From: Fremontodendron californicum
Lineage: Eukaryota > Streptophyta > Magnoliopsida > Malvales > Malvaceae
Direction: 5' to 3'
DNA length: 64,000 bases
Assembly: GCA_030761205.1 (NCBI GenBank)
Contig: JAULJL010000025.1
Location: 4,574,001 to 4,638,000, forward strand
Shown here: piece by piece, positions 11,655 to 22,565 of the stretch
Numbering within the stretch: position 1 is the first letter of the stretch
Layout: each line of letters begins with the position of its first letter
The notes under the pieces: generated by a model
Database searches by the model: none
The model's input: the letters and a program-made list of their open reading frames with translations, nothing else
Told to the model about the DNA's origin: nothing
Program-made: the position numbers and the translations under genes

Positions 11655-14244
11655 ATGATCAACGACCCTAGCAACAATCTAACTTCCTCCTCCTCTTCTT
11701 CCGATGATAGTCTCGTGGGAAACTTTGTTTCCCGGCGGCTGTTTTTCTTACAGTATCTTCAAATTTTGGAGCTAGTTCTTGCTCTTTTCGTCTTTATTGC
11801 TATACATTCATTGAGGCAAAAAAGGCGTTATGGCCTGCCTGTGTGGCCATTTCTAGGCATGCTACCATCGTTAGTGTCGGGTCTACAGTCCGACATGTAC
11901 GAGTGGATTTCGGACATACTTTGCCAGCAAAATGGGACTTTCAAGTTCAAAGGTCCATGTTTTAGTAGTCTCAATTGCGTGGTTACTGCTGATCCTAGGA
12001 ACCTTGAGCATCTTCTCAAGACCAAATTCACTTTTTTCCCCAAAGGGCCTTATTTTCGTGACACCGTTCGTGATCTTCTCGGAGATGGGATATTTAGTGC
12101 AGATGATGAGACCTGGCAACGACAGAGGAAAACAGCGAGCATTGAGTTCCACTCAGCAAAGTTCAGGCGACTGACCACCGAGTCATTGCTCGAGCTTGTC
12201 CACGCCAGGCTCTTGCCTGTCTTGGAAAACGCAGTGAACAAATCAATCCCCATTGATCTCCAAGATATTCTCTTGAGATTAACTTTCGATAATGTTTGCA
12301 TGATAGCCTTTGGTGTCGACCCCGGGTGTCTAAATCCTGGATTGCCCGAAATACCTTTCGCCAAAGCCTTTGAGGACGCAACTGAGGCGACGGTGCTACG
12401 TTTCGTTACCCCAACAAGTATATGGAAAACCATGAGATACCTTGATTTGGGAACAGAAAAGAAGCTGAAAAGATCGATAAAGGACGTGGACGAATTTGCT
12501 GAAGAAGTTATCAGAACAAGGAAAAAGGAACTATCCTTACAAACGGAAGAGAAGAAGCAGAGATCAGACTTGTTAACAGTATTTATGAGATTGAAAAATG
12601 AGCAAGGGAAGCCATTTTCAGACAAGTTCTTGCGTGATATTTGTGTGAACTTTATACTTGCCGGAAGAGATACTTCTTCAGTGGCATTGAGCTGGTTTTT
12701 CTGGTTGCTGGAAAAGAACCCTACGGTGGAGGAAAAAATTCTTGCAGAGATATGCAGAATTATTAATGAAAGAGAAGAGCTGAAAAACGGCGGAGAATTA
12801 AAAATTCCTCTGATATTTAGACCAGAGGAGATCAAGAAGATGGATTATTTGCAAGCTGCATTATCAGAGGCTCTGAGATTGTATCCTTCCGTCCCTGTGG
12901 ATCACAAGGAGGTAATTTACCTTTTAATCATTGATCAGTTTTCATTTTTGCCAGGTTATTTGCTTCTTTTGTTTATCTAGTTTATTTGATGGGAACATGA
13001 AATTAACCACACTACAGAGAAAATCTTTTTAGCTAGGAAATTATTTTCGACCGAATAATTCTGTCCGAAATATAAAACTTTTGCCAATGGAATGTGTATA
13101 TTTCCGACCAAATTTCGGTCAGGTTCAGATTTTTGGTGATGATATTTTTTTAACTTTTAGCAACAGAAATTGAATATTTACGACGAAATTTTTGCCTATT
13201 GTGCTTTTCCATGTTAATAAATTGAGATTATGTTAAGTTTTGGATTTTCTATTATTTTATATTCAAGTTAGATCTTTTCATTTATTGTCAATTGATTTTA
13301 AATTGGATGCTTAAGATTACCCGTTTATCATTTTTTGATTATATCATCAAACCTTCTGCAACATTATTTAATTCATGCTAGTCTCTTGTTTGTCGTGACT
13401 TAGGAACGAGTTTGGCGAGTTTTTTGTTCACCTAACCGAATATTATGGTAAAGAGACACAACCTAGACTAGCAAATAGTAAAGATCTAAATTAGAAGTTG
13501 ATCACCTAGATTTAGGTGAAGACCTAAATTAGACCTTGAAACATTGGTCGACACTCCATTGAAATAGTATTTATTAGTAATATATTCACACCTTTTGAGT
13601 ACTTCGATCAAAAAGAGTTGAAGGGATAAGAAAAAATATTGCAGATATTAAAATTCAAACTTCAGATTTGTTGAATATCACTTCATAAAAGTAATTGCAT
13701 TTGCTAAATCCTGGGTTTAAATAATCTTCTCTCTAATTTATACTTAAGAGGCCATTCATAACATAACATGGCCAACTATACGTGGTTTAAAAACTTGTTA
13801 CTAAAACTCAGCGGTTCATTGCTCATTTTGTTGTTTCAGGTTGTTGAAGATGACGTATTTCCAGATGGAACAGTGCTAAAACAAGGAACAAAAGTAATTT
13901 ATGCAATCTACGCAATGGGAAGAATGGAAGCCATATGGGGAAAAGACTGCAAAGAGTATAAACCAGAGAGATGGCTAAGAGATGGCAGGTATATGAGCGA
14001 GTCAGCCTACAAATTCACCGCCTTCAATGGAGGTCCTCGGCTCTGTTTAGGAAAAGATTTTGCTTACTATCAGATGAAGTTTGCTGCTGCCTCAATCATA
14101 TACCGTTACCGAGTGAAGGTGGTGAAAGATCATATTGTTGCACCAAAACTTGCCTTGACCATGTACATGAAGCATGGGCTTAAGGTGAACCTAATCAAAC
14201 GCGACGAATCAGAGCTTCAAATTTACCTGAAGACCCATATTTGA
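11655..14244 (+). CDS. CYP86B1: Cytochrome P450 CYP86B1-like, very-long-chain fatty acid omega-hydroxylase (2 exons)
   Basis: The exons are 11655-12911 and 13840-14244, joined at CACAAGGAG|GTAATT and TTGTTTCAG|GTTGTT without changing frame, for 553 residues; the Arabidopsis enzyme has a similar length. After a Ser-rich start, a hydrophobic anchor (about residues 30-50) is followed by a Pro-containing hinge. Key motifs are the I-helix AGRDTSS (about 338-344), the K-helix EALRLYPSVP, the PERWLRDGRYMSESAYKFTA stretch and the heme loop FNGGPRLCLG with its cysteine thiolate. CYP86B1 is an ER-bound monooxygenase that omega-hydroxylates C22-C24 acyl chains for suberin, using electrons from P450 reductase. 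No lesions are seen, so the gene is probably functional. Substrate is inferred from close family resemblance. The intron (928 nt) may contain a small old insertion. Confidence 0.93.
12912..13839 (+). other. Intron of the CYP86B1-like gene
   Basis: Donor GTAATT at 12912 and acceptor TTGTTTCAG ending at 13839. Around 13040-13200 it contains repeated ccgaccgaaat / tttcggtcag-type motifs that look like the remains of a small inverted-repeat element. No coding sequence. Confidence 0.85.
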
Positions 14245-14900
14245 ATATCTCGAATAAACCTTCTGTTAATAGTTATATTTCCTCACTGTTTTCTTCTTTT
14301 TTACAGATATACTGATGGTATTGAACCATATACATGAAAAGAAAAAAAAAAGATTGCATTTGTAGAGTGTCAATTGGTTATGTTTATGTTTAGGATGGTA
14401 CAATAATGGATTTGCTTTATTATTGGATTGTTCTTTATTTAATAACTAATGATCTATGTAAGTATTTTTATGTAACCTGAGCCATTACAGCTAAATATCC
14501 GATCAGTTCATCGATGATCGACAAGTATGATGTGATCACATATTTCATATCTATCTCACATGTAGTTTTAAAAACCTTGCGACAGGCGTGTATCTGATTG
14601 TGTTGATCGCATCTTTTGACGTAAAAGGTTATTTTTTACATCGGAACCAAATTGATTATTGAACAATCAAATCATAACAAGCATTCCAAAAACTATTCCG
14701 ATAATAAGGTCGCCTTTGGTAGAGTTATTACGTGAAAGCACACATGAGATTTGTTTCAAGTAACAAGGCCTGCAAAAACCTTTCCCTCGATTTTCTGCTT
14801 CTTAATGGGGTTTCTGGTATTACTGATATTATGATTGTTAGTACATGGAAAATGAAAATAATAAGAAATTAAAGAAGGCTCCAAGACGTGTAATAATATC
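14245..14900. other. 3' flank of CYP86B1 and intergenic DNA
   Basis: Presumed 3' UTR followed by AT-rich DNA. No further gene seen. Confidence 0.45.
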
Positions 14901-14910
14901 ACTTTCCTTA

Positions 14911-15441
14911 AAATTTTATTCGCCTCATTATATAATAATTTGGTATGTAAAAGAATTTAAAATTTTATTCGCCTCATTATATAATAATTTGGTATGTAAA
15001 AGAATTATAATAATTTGGTATGTAAAAGAATTATCGGCGTATAAATCTCGAAGATACAATGAAGCCCAATAATTGACTATGTTTTGCATTGACGAAATCA
15101 ATTCATTGAGGCATTCACCGATGTAAGAATAGAATCATCAAATTTAAAATGTCGAAAGAACTTGTGAAGATTTTATGATTTTTGTTTATGTATAAAACAA
15201 TATCCAACCTTTTTTTTTTTTTTTTATAATAATTTGGTATGTAAAAGAATTATCGGCGTATAAATCTCGAAGTATAAATCTCGAAGATACAATGAAGCCC
15301 AATAATTGACTATGTTTTGCATTGACGAAATCAATTCATTGAGGCATTCACCGATGTAAGAATAGAATCATCAAATTTAAAATGTCGAAAGAACTTGTGA
15401 AGATTTTATGATTTTTGTTTATGTATAAAACAATATCCAAC
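14911..15441. repeat. Local tandem duplications (46 bp x2 and about 220 bp x2)
   Basis: A 46-48-bp unit containing ttcgcctcattatataat and ttggtatgtaaaagaatt is repeated at 14911-14957 and 14959-15005. A larger unit starting tataataatttggtatg and ending caatatccaac plus poly-T occupies about 15006-15225 and again 15226-15441. The second copy has an extra 14-nt internal duplication (tataaatctcgaag). The copies are nearly identical, so the duplication is recent. No coding content. Confidence 0.8.
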
Positions 15442-15578
15442 ATTTTTTTTTTTTTTTTTGATAATTGGGTAAAGGGAGGGTTGCTTGGGTTTGAACCCAA
15501 GACTTCATGCCCCCAAGACTCTTGGCCACTCAGCCAAGAGCTTGTTGGCAACCTTTTTTTTTTTTTTTTTGGATAAGT
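15442..15578 (-). mobile_element. tRNA-derived SINE-like element
   Basis: On the minus strand there is an A box TGGCTGAGTGG (about 15526-15536) followed about 40 nt later by a B box GGTTCAAACCC, then a short body ending in ccctccctttaccc and a poly-A tail (the T run at about 15443-15459). The 10-mer aatatccaac occurs at both sides (15432-15441 and 15579-15588), as expected of a target-site duplication. It interrupts the 3' end of the second 220-bp duplicate. It is not a tRNA gene: the sequence cannot fold as a full cloverleaf and ends in poly-A. Confidence 0.6.
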
Positions 15579-15588
15579 AATATCCAAC

Positions 15589-16653
15589 CTTTTTTGTTTT
15601 TCGATATCTTCCATAAATCAAAAGAATTCTATTTATAAGCAAATAGATATCTCTTTATACAGACATAATTCTTCAAATAAATGTCTATTTGGGTAGTCAC
15701 AATACTTAATAAATAACTAAGAGACAACTCTTAATACATAATTAAGAGATACAACTCTTTAATCATTGAAAACATAATTTTTCACTTATCATATGCAAGT
15801 TATGTGACATTATTTTGAAAATGTTCTAACAATGATAAACAAGATGGGCTGCCAATGTGCCGATTCTAGAGAACAGTGCAAATTATCTACCAGGCTGCTT
15901 TTAATCAAAATCAAAGAAGAAAAAAATTGTTGAACCTTCAATGACTTTTACACGTTTCATCAAGGCCGAGCAGCATACTCAAAATCAGCAATATTGACTT
16001 GGGTGAGAAGTGGAGTACAAGCAAGCAAGGCTGACATGGTCCTCGGTGGATGATAATAGTATTGGTGAGAAATATGGCAAAAGAACAGTGCATAAGAACC
16101 TGCTATTGATTATCTGATAATATATTGAGGCTGCTGAAAAAAAAAATGCAATGGTGCTGCAAAACCAACTTCAATCTAATTATAAAGAGTGCAGACTGCA
16201 GTAAACACCTATGATATGAATATGAACCGTGAACATTATACATGTTCTAGAAAAATAGCATTAAAGCCTTATCACGATAGATATGTTATGATTGAGTTCG
16301 AAACAAAGATAAGTGTTAGCCCCGGTTTAGATCGACATTCAACATGATTTGGAGGTAGAAAATAAGAAAATAGTTACACAGAAGTAACTTAACAAACACC
16401 CTGTTTATTAAACAATAAGGTACATCATGCTCCTTGACAGTATTTGTCCATTCATAAATAAAAATAGTCCTCACACAAGACATAGTTCATAGGTCACGAG
16501 TTTTTTAACTGTAGGATAGTACTAGCCAGCATCCTATAGCAGGCTAACTGGAAGAAAACTGCTGAAATTTCATAAGGTAATTTCTTCGTATTTATGTTCT
16601 CATTTTCTCTCTTCAATAATATATTGCATCTAGGTGAAGGAAAATCACCTCAT
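15589..16653. other. Intergenic DNA downstream of the HD-domain gene
   Basis: Contains the presumed 3' UTR of the minus-strand HD gene whose stop codon is at 16654-16656. No other feature recognised. Confidence 0.4.
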
Positions 16654-18172
16654 TCAAGCCCTCCCATCCCACTCGTCATAAAACTCTTTAAGGAATTCCT
16701 CCATGAACTTGTGCCTTTTCTCGGCCCTCCTTTGCCCTGCCTGAAATTTCCATCAATTCTCAAACTCAATGGCACAAGACACGCTAAGAATACTTGTGAT
16801 ATGCACATATATGTATATCTAAGAATACTTGTGATATGCACATATATGTACATCTAAAGTAATATCACGCACCCAATCATTGTTATGGCTATAAGGACTG
16901 GCCCAATCTGATTACCTTAGTTTTCATCAAATCCTTTAACTTAAGAAGCTTCTCGTGGAAATGATTCACAGTAGTCTGCTCCTCTTTCTTCATTTACTGT
17001 TCCTTGGATAAGTCTGATCGTGGATGGATGGCAGGATCATGAAGCACTCTGTTTCTGTTTCCACCAAAAGTAAAGCAACGAGCAGTTCGTGAAATCAAAG
17101 AACTCGAGTTCAGCACCAAAATTATGGGTATTTTATTCTTGTGAGCAACATTCAAAGAGGAGAAAAGAGAATAAAAAAGGTACAGATATCTTTATGTGAG
17201 CATGCATATGAGCAGGTAAGCCTTTGCAATGTGTTATATAAACCACCCTACACGCAAAAGAATGTAAGTTGATGACATAATTTATTCTCGAGTCAGCCAA
17301 GAATACACTATGAAACTATTTCAACTTTGAGCTTATAACATCATATCAGATCATGGATCAAGAATTTTCCTTCAGAAAACTAACATATAAACTGAATAAA
17401 ACAAAGTGAATAACACAAAAATTACCTATTGCACCAATTGCATCAAGACGATCAGCATCTTGCACAACCCCAAATTCAGGGGAAACATCATGGTTTCCCA
17501 ACCCCGCAAGTTCATCTTTAAACCCTGAAAAAAATGGGAGGATATCTGTCATACTCAGATCTTAAAGCAAGGGGCACATAAAAATGGGTACTTAGAACAC
17601 TCATGATGTACATGGAGAAGCCTACTTGACATTCAATGATTGAATAAGATTGATGAGGATACTTTAGTGACTAAGATACTAGGGTCACATGTATGAAAAC
17701 AGAAATGGCTCAAGATTAGCAAAAGAATAACCGTTATACTTACCCATTGCCTTTATGATGCTTAATATCTTTATCTTTTTGCAGTCATTTATGCCCTCTT
17801 CCTCAAGAAAATTCTCAATAAGTTTCTCCTCAGATAGATCCCTGCATGACAATGTAGCAACTCAAACATCAGAGCAAATGAAAACCGTCTTTGGGTAGCG
17901 CAATACTTAAGCTAACTTAACTAGAAGAAGGAATGCACTAATGGAGTATTTGGGAAACCCAAAACAACTCTAAGCAAGATAGAAGGAGTTAATACAAATT
18001 ACACGGTACTTATGCAAATATTAGAAATACAAACCTCAAGTATTTGTAATCACCTGTAGAAGAAACAGAAACCAACATTTTATTAATGATCAGTAAATTT
18101 AGAGGATGAAAAGGGTTTTAAGAATAGGGATAGAAGAGGACCTATATCATGAAGAAGTGCAGCTCGCTCTAC

Positions 18173-18824
18173 CTGCCATGCAAAATCAAAGGCAACAGAC
18201 AAATTTAGAAGGAAACCAAGAGAAGTGAAGTGGTAAAAGAGAAAGCAGGAACCCCAAAAAAGGAATTTAACTCAATAAAAGTTAGATGGTAATATTGGAC
18301 ACATAAGGGAAAAATAACTAAAACAGGATACAAAAACAACACAATACGAAAAAGTAACATGAACAAGACACAAATATATGAATATGTCAAAATTTGTATA
18401 ATACAAATTATTAATATATCAAAATTTATATAAATATATAATATATTGAACACGATTATGTGTAAAAAAAACACGAACACGACAAGAATACACGAATTAT
18501 CGGATCTAATAAAAGTTGAAGAAGAGTGAAAGACCTTGGCTTTGGAATTTAACATTCGAAACACATAAAAAGTTTCTAAGTTGCACAGTTTAAGTTTGCC
18601 TCTAAACTCCAGTAGAAGATCAAATAAAGAAAATATAGCAGAATCCCTAATCAATTTTTCAGTTCAGTGTAAGTAGCTCAGGGTCAGGAGCCTCAAAAGC
18701 TGGAAGTAAATGACCAACTTTTGTACAAGAAACAATAAGTTTCAAGACTTGAACTAATTCATTCAGTACACACATACACATAAAAAGGTAAATAAATGGA
18801 GAAATCAAAATATGAATTCATTTA
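18173..18824 (-). other. First intron of the HD-domain gene
   Basis: Donor GTAAAT at 18825-18820 and acceptor GGCAG ending at 18173. It is AT-rich and holds a stretch with cacgaacacgacaag / acacgaatt (18350-18500) resembling an old retroelement-type repeat that also appears near 47720 and 55990. No coding sequence. Confidence 0.6.
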
Positions 18825-18876
18825 CGATTTCCATGGAGTCAGGTTTGGAGGAGAGGCCTTCCTCTCGTGCGAGGGA

Positions 18877-18885
18877 GAGGACGAG
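18877..18885. other. Left target-site duplication of the MULE
   Basis: gaggacgag here and gagaacgag at 45843-45851 agree at 8 of 9 positions. Both code for the same Leu-Val-Leu stretch of the HD gene, so the duplication is anchored in a known reading frame. Confidence 0.75.
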
Positions 18886-19160
18886 GTTTTTTTATCCAAA
18901 TATAGTTAAAAAAAATTATATATTAAAATATCGTTCTTTTCATATTAATTTTCAAAATCCGTTTTTTTTTCTAGTTGGGAAATCACCATCCCCATGACGA
19001 TTTTTCAGCGTAAAATTTACAAAATTTGCAAAAAACACCAAGAGAAATCGCCATGGTGAGTGGCGATTTCCCTTGGTGTTTTATTTTTTTATTTTTACTT
19101 AAATTAAAAAAAATTGTAAATTTATTTTTAAAATTTGTATTTTAATTTTAAAAATTGTAA
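18886..19160 (+). repeat. Left terminal inverted repeat of the MULE
   Basis: Inverted copy of 45560-45842, with two internal palindromes around 18977-19010 and 19027-19075. The first palindrome has decayed (aatcaccatccccatgacg), while the second still pairs well. Confidence 0.8.
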
Positions 19161-19369
19161 ATAAAATAAAAAAATTATATAAAAAAAATTAAAAGTCCAA
19201 CGGTATATTTTTCTTATTTAAAATTTATGAAACTTTTTTTTTAAATTTTTAGTTAAATTTTACTATATAAACTTTAAAAACAAAACAAAAAAAAAAATTT
19301 CAAATTTTTTTGAAGGCAACGGTAACTTGACCGTTGCCTTCAAAATCCCCTCCCTTCCCCCCCCCACAC

Positions 19370-19510
19370 ACACCACTCTTCTATAAATACCCCTCCTCAT
19401 TTTCTACAACTTATTTTTATTTTCTTTCTTCTTTCTACAATCAAATTTCTTTCTACCAACAATTTTTTTTTTTCTATAACAATTTTTTTTTCTACAACAA
19501 TATTTAAAAA
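19370..19510 (+). promoter_or_regulatory. Probable promoter and leader of the PMD gene
   Basis: A C-rich tract at 19341-19367 is followed by TATA-like ctataaatac at 19381-19390 and a pyrimidine/poly-T leader up to the lost start codon at 19510. The spacing is typical of a plant Pol II core promoter. Transcription is inferred. Confidence 0.45.
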
Positions 19511-22249
19511 TAGCTTCATCATCACTATTGAGGTTGCAAGAAAATCACATATCGGAGGTTATATTTAAAGAGGTAAGTAAATTGTTGTAATATTATTTGT
19601 ATTACATTATCAATTTTTAGTTATTTTTTAATTATTATTATTTCGTAAATTTATAGTTTTATTGTATTATAATTTTTTTATTTTTAATGTTATAGTGCTT
19701 ATTATAGTTTTATCATTTATTAATTAGTATTTTTTTTTTCATTTTATAGTTTTATAATTATTTATTTTTTATATTGTTTAATTTTTTATTATTTAATTAT
19801 TATTTTATAGTTTTATATAATTTTAATTTTTATATTATATTGTTTTTTTATTATTATATACAATAATAATTTTTTAATTATTACTGTTTTTCATTTTATA
19901 GTTTTATATAATTTTAATTTTATATTATAATATTTTTTATTATTATAATTTTATAATTTTTTAATAATTATTGTTTTTTTTTCATTTTATAGTTTTATAT
20001 AATTTTAATTTTTATATTATATAATTTTTTATTATTATAGTTTTATATTTTTTTAATTATTATTGTTTTTTCATTTTATAGTTATTTATTTTTTATATTA
20101 TTTAATTATTTAATAATTATATAAATAATTTTAAAATTTTTTATTATTATTGTTTTGTTATTTTAGAGTTTTAGAGTTTTTTTTTTAATTTTTATATTGT
20201 TTAATTTTTTTAATTGTTATAGTTTTTTAATATATTAATTTTTATTATTATTTGATTTAATTTAATTTAATTAATTATCAACAGGAAACTCGTCGCGTGT
20301 TACGTTCGAGGAAATTTACATTGGAGGACCCGTATCCATCTATTATCGACCACTGAAGAAGAGCCGGATTTTATCACGCAACTCAAATTCGACGATTTTT
20401 GATACAACCCGACTTAATCAGTGCGTTGATCGAACGATAGAGACCCGAGACGTACACTTTTCATTTTCCATTTGGTGAATGCACAGTAACTCTAGAAGAT
20501 GTTGCGCTTCAACTTGGACTTCCGGTCCATGGCGATGCAGTTACAGGTGGAAGCTGATTGGAATGAAAAGTGTCAAAATCTATTGGGCTCGGTACCTCCA
20601 GATGAGTATGTATCTGGCTCAATGGTGAAACTAAATTGGTTGAAATCCTTTCAAAATCTTATATTACACGCAAATGAATAAAAGATACAATATGCTGCTA
20701 GAGCATATATTTTACATTTGATTGGAGGATTACTGATGCATGACAAATCGAGCAGTCGGGTACATTTAATGTATCTTCCATTACTACGTGATTTAGAGCA
20801 TGCGGTAAATTATAGTTGGAGTTCTGCGTGTTTGGCGGTTTTGTATAGAGAACTTTGCAAGGCTACAGTTTCAAAAAGCCATGACATAGGTGGATGTTTA
20901 GTGCTTCTACAATCATGGGCTTGGTATCGGCTACCATTTCTTGCTCCGCTCGTGGATGTTTCGGCTGTATACCCCCTTGCAAACAGGTAATAATCTTTAC
21001 TATTTTATTAATTTTCTACGAAGTTGTATTTATATAGGTTTATTAAGATTTTATATGCATTTTAACAGGTGGAGTAGGAGTAGGAGTAGAGATTTTACAG
21101 AGACTCTGACCGACCTTGCAAGTATAAGATTGCGACTAGATCGAGTAGGATATGATAAGGTAAATATTTCGATTGTTACATTCAAGTATTTTTTGTATTT
21201 AATCCATATGAAACTAATAATTTGTAATAATTACTCGCAGTTTCTGTGGATGCCATATTCCTCAAGTGAAATTATGGCATGCCTCCCATCGGATGCCTAC
21301 AACAATAGCAAACACAGCATTGATATGCTTTTCATATGTAGAGTGGCACCAAACTGACACGGTGTTGCGACAATTTGGGATGCAACAACCAATTTCTGCA
21401 GCCCCGGTGAACCTTGATAAGCTTCACAAGATCGACATGCATGGTCGTCATGAGGAATTCTGGCCTGCGAAGCATGAACATTGGATCCATTGGTGGAATA
21501 TACGTTTTCAACGAATTCCGACAGGTTATCCGGTTGTTGGTAATAATTTCAACCCATCTGATGATTACATAGGATGGTATAAAACTGAAGGTCGACCTTT
21601 TGTTTGTCCACCGTCAGTGTATGAGGATGTTAGGAGTATGCCATTTACCGGACGAACTTCAACTCCAGTCCCTCCTACACAGGATATGGAAGCTCCTAGA
21701 CCTAGCCGACAACGTGGGCGAACGCGTCAACCGGCCTCATCGAAGTTCACAGCACCGAGGATGTCATTTAGTCATCCTGAACCTGAACGGGATCATGGAG
21801 TACCATCCAGTCATCGGTATTCCGTCAGTTACCCCGGATATGACGTTGATGAGTGTTACCGACCATCACCGCCAATGACGAGGTTAGATGACCAGCTCCT
21901 CATCCTAAGTCCAAGTTCAGTATATCTAACATCAATGTATCAGTTTGGAACCCCTGTGTCAGCATTTGATGGTACATCATTTCTGGGTCCATCTAGTAGT
22001 CAGGTTCCCGTTATGGGTGAACTAGGTGTTGGCTCCTCCAGCAGTGGGTTTCAAATTTTTGATACGGAAGAAATGACTGATGACATACAATCGGAACCAG
22101 TGGCGGTTATAGCAGGAGGTCGTGGTCGACCGCGAATACGTGCCACTGACGAGGTTGAACGAGGGTCCAACCACCACGCACTAGAAGAGCTTGACACTGT
22201 TGCTCTACACCACGCAATAATTAGAATAAATATACTTTTATCAATATAA
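19510..22249 (+). pseudogene. Plant mobile domain (MAIN-like) protein gene, transposon-borne and decayed (4 exons)
   Basis: The exons are 19510-19572, 20285-20986, 21069-21159 and 21241-22249, each with GT..AG borders. Recognisable pieces include RLQENHISEVIFKE, LEDPYPSIIDH, IQPDLISALIER, FGECTVTLEDVALQLGLPV, LMYLPLLRDLEHAVNYSW, LVLLQSWAWYRLPFLAP, FLWMPYSSSEIMACLPSD and QFGMQQPISAAPVNLDKLHK, followed by a Pro/Ser-rich tail. This is the domain of Arabidopsis MAIN/MAIL1 and the many PMD proteins found in transposons. Their exact biochemical role is unknown, though MAIN/MAIL1 act in silencing and genome stability. The start reads ATA, stops occur after IIDH (TGA), after LIER (TAG) and after HANE (TAA), and two frameshifts are present (near 20545 and 21300). 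It cannot make a full protein. Confidence 0.85.
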
Positions 22250-22565
22250 CGAGAATAATGTATTTTAAATTTGTAATATATAAATTTATATGTTTTGCAT
22301 TTCATGTTATTTATTTTATATTTGTTGGGGAATTAATTGTTATTTTTAATTTTAATATTCAGCATATGTAACTAAAATCTTAATGTTGTTATTTAATTTA
22401 TAAAAATGTAATAAAATATATTATTCAATATATTTGTATAAAATTTTTTAATTTTATATAAAATAATAATCTAAATTACATGATAAGTAGAAAAAAACTT
22501 GCATAACATTTTTCCTTAATGGCAAAATATGTAAATATTACAGTTTATGAAAACATGTAATTCTT
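22250..22565. other. Intergenic spacer between the convergent PMD and transposase genes
   Basis: AT-rich 3' ends of the two genes; no other feature. Confidence 0.5.

Noticed and set aside
12050..12835. 261-codon minus-strand open frame
   Set aside because: It lies wholly antisense to CYP86B1 exon 1 and has no domain; a shadow frame.
15470..15560. tRNA gene on the minus strand
   Set aside because: A and B boxes exist, but there is no full cloverleaf and the sequence ends in poly-A with a target duplication, so it is called SINE-like.
18205..18654. 149-codon minus-strand hydrophobic frame
   Set aside because: It falls inside intron 1 of the HD gene, is low complexity and has no homologue I recognise.
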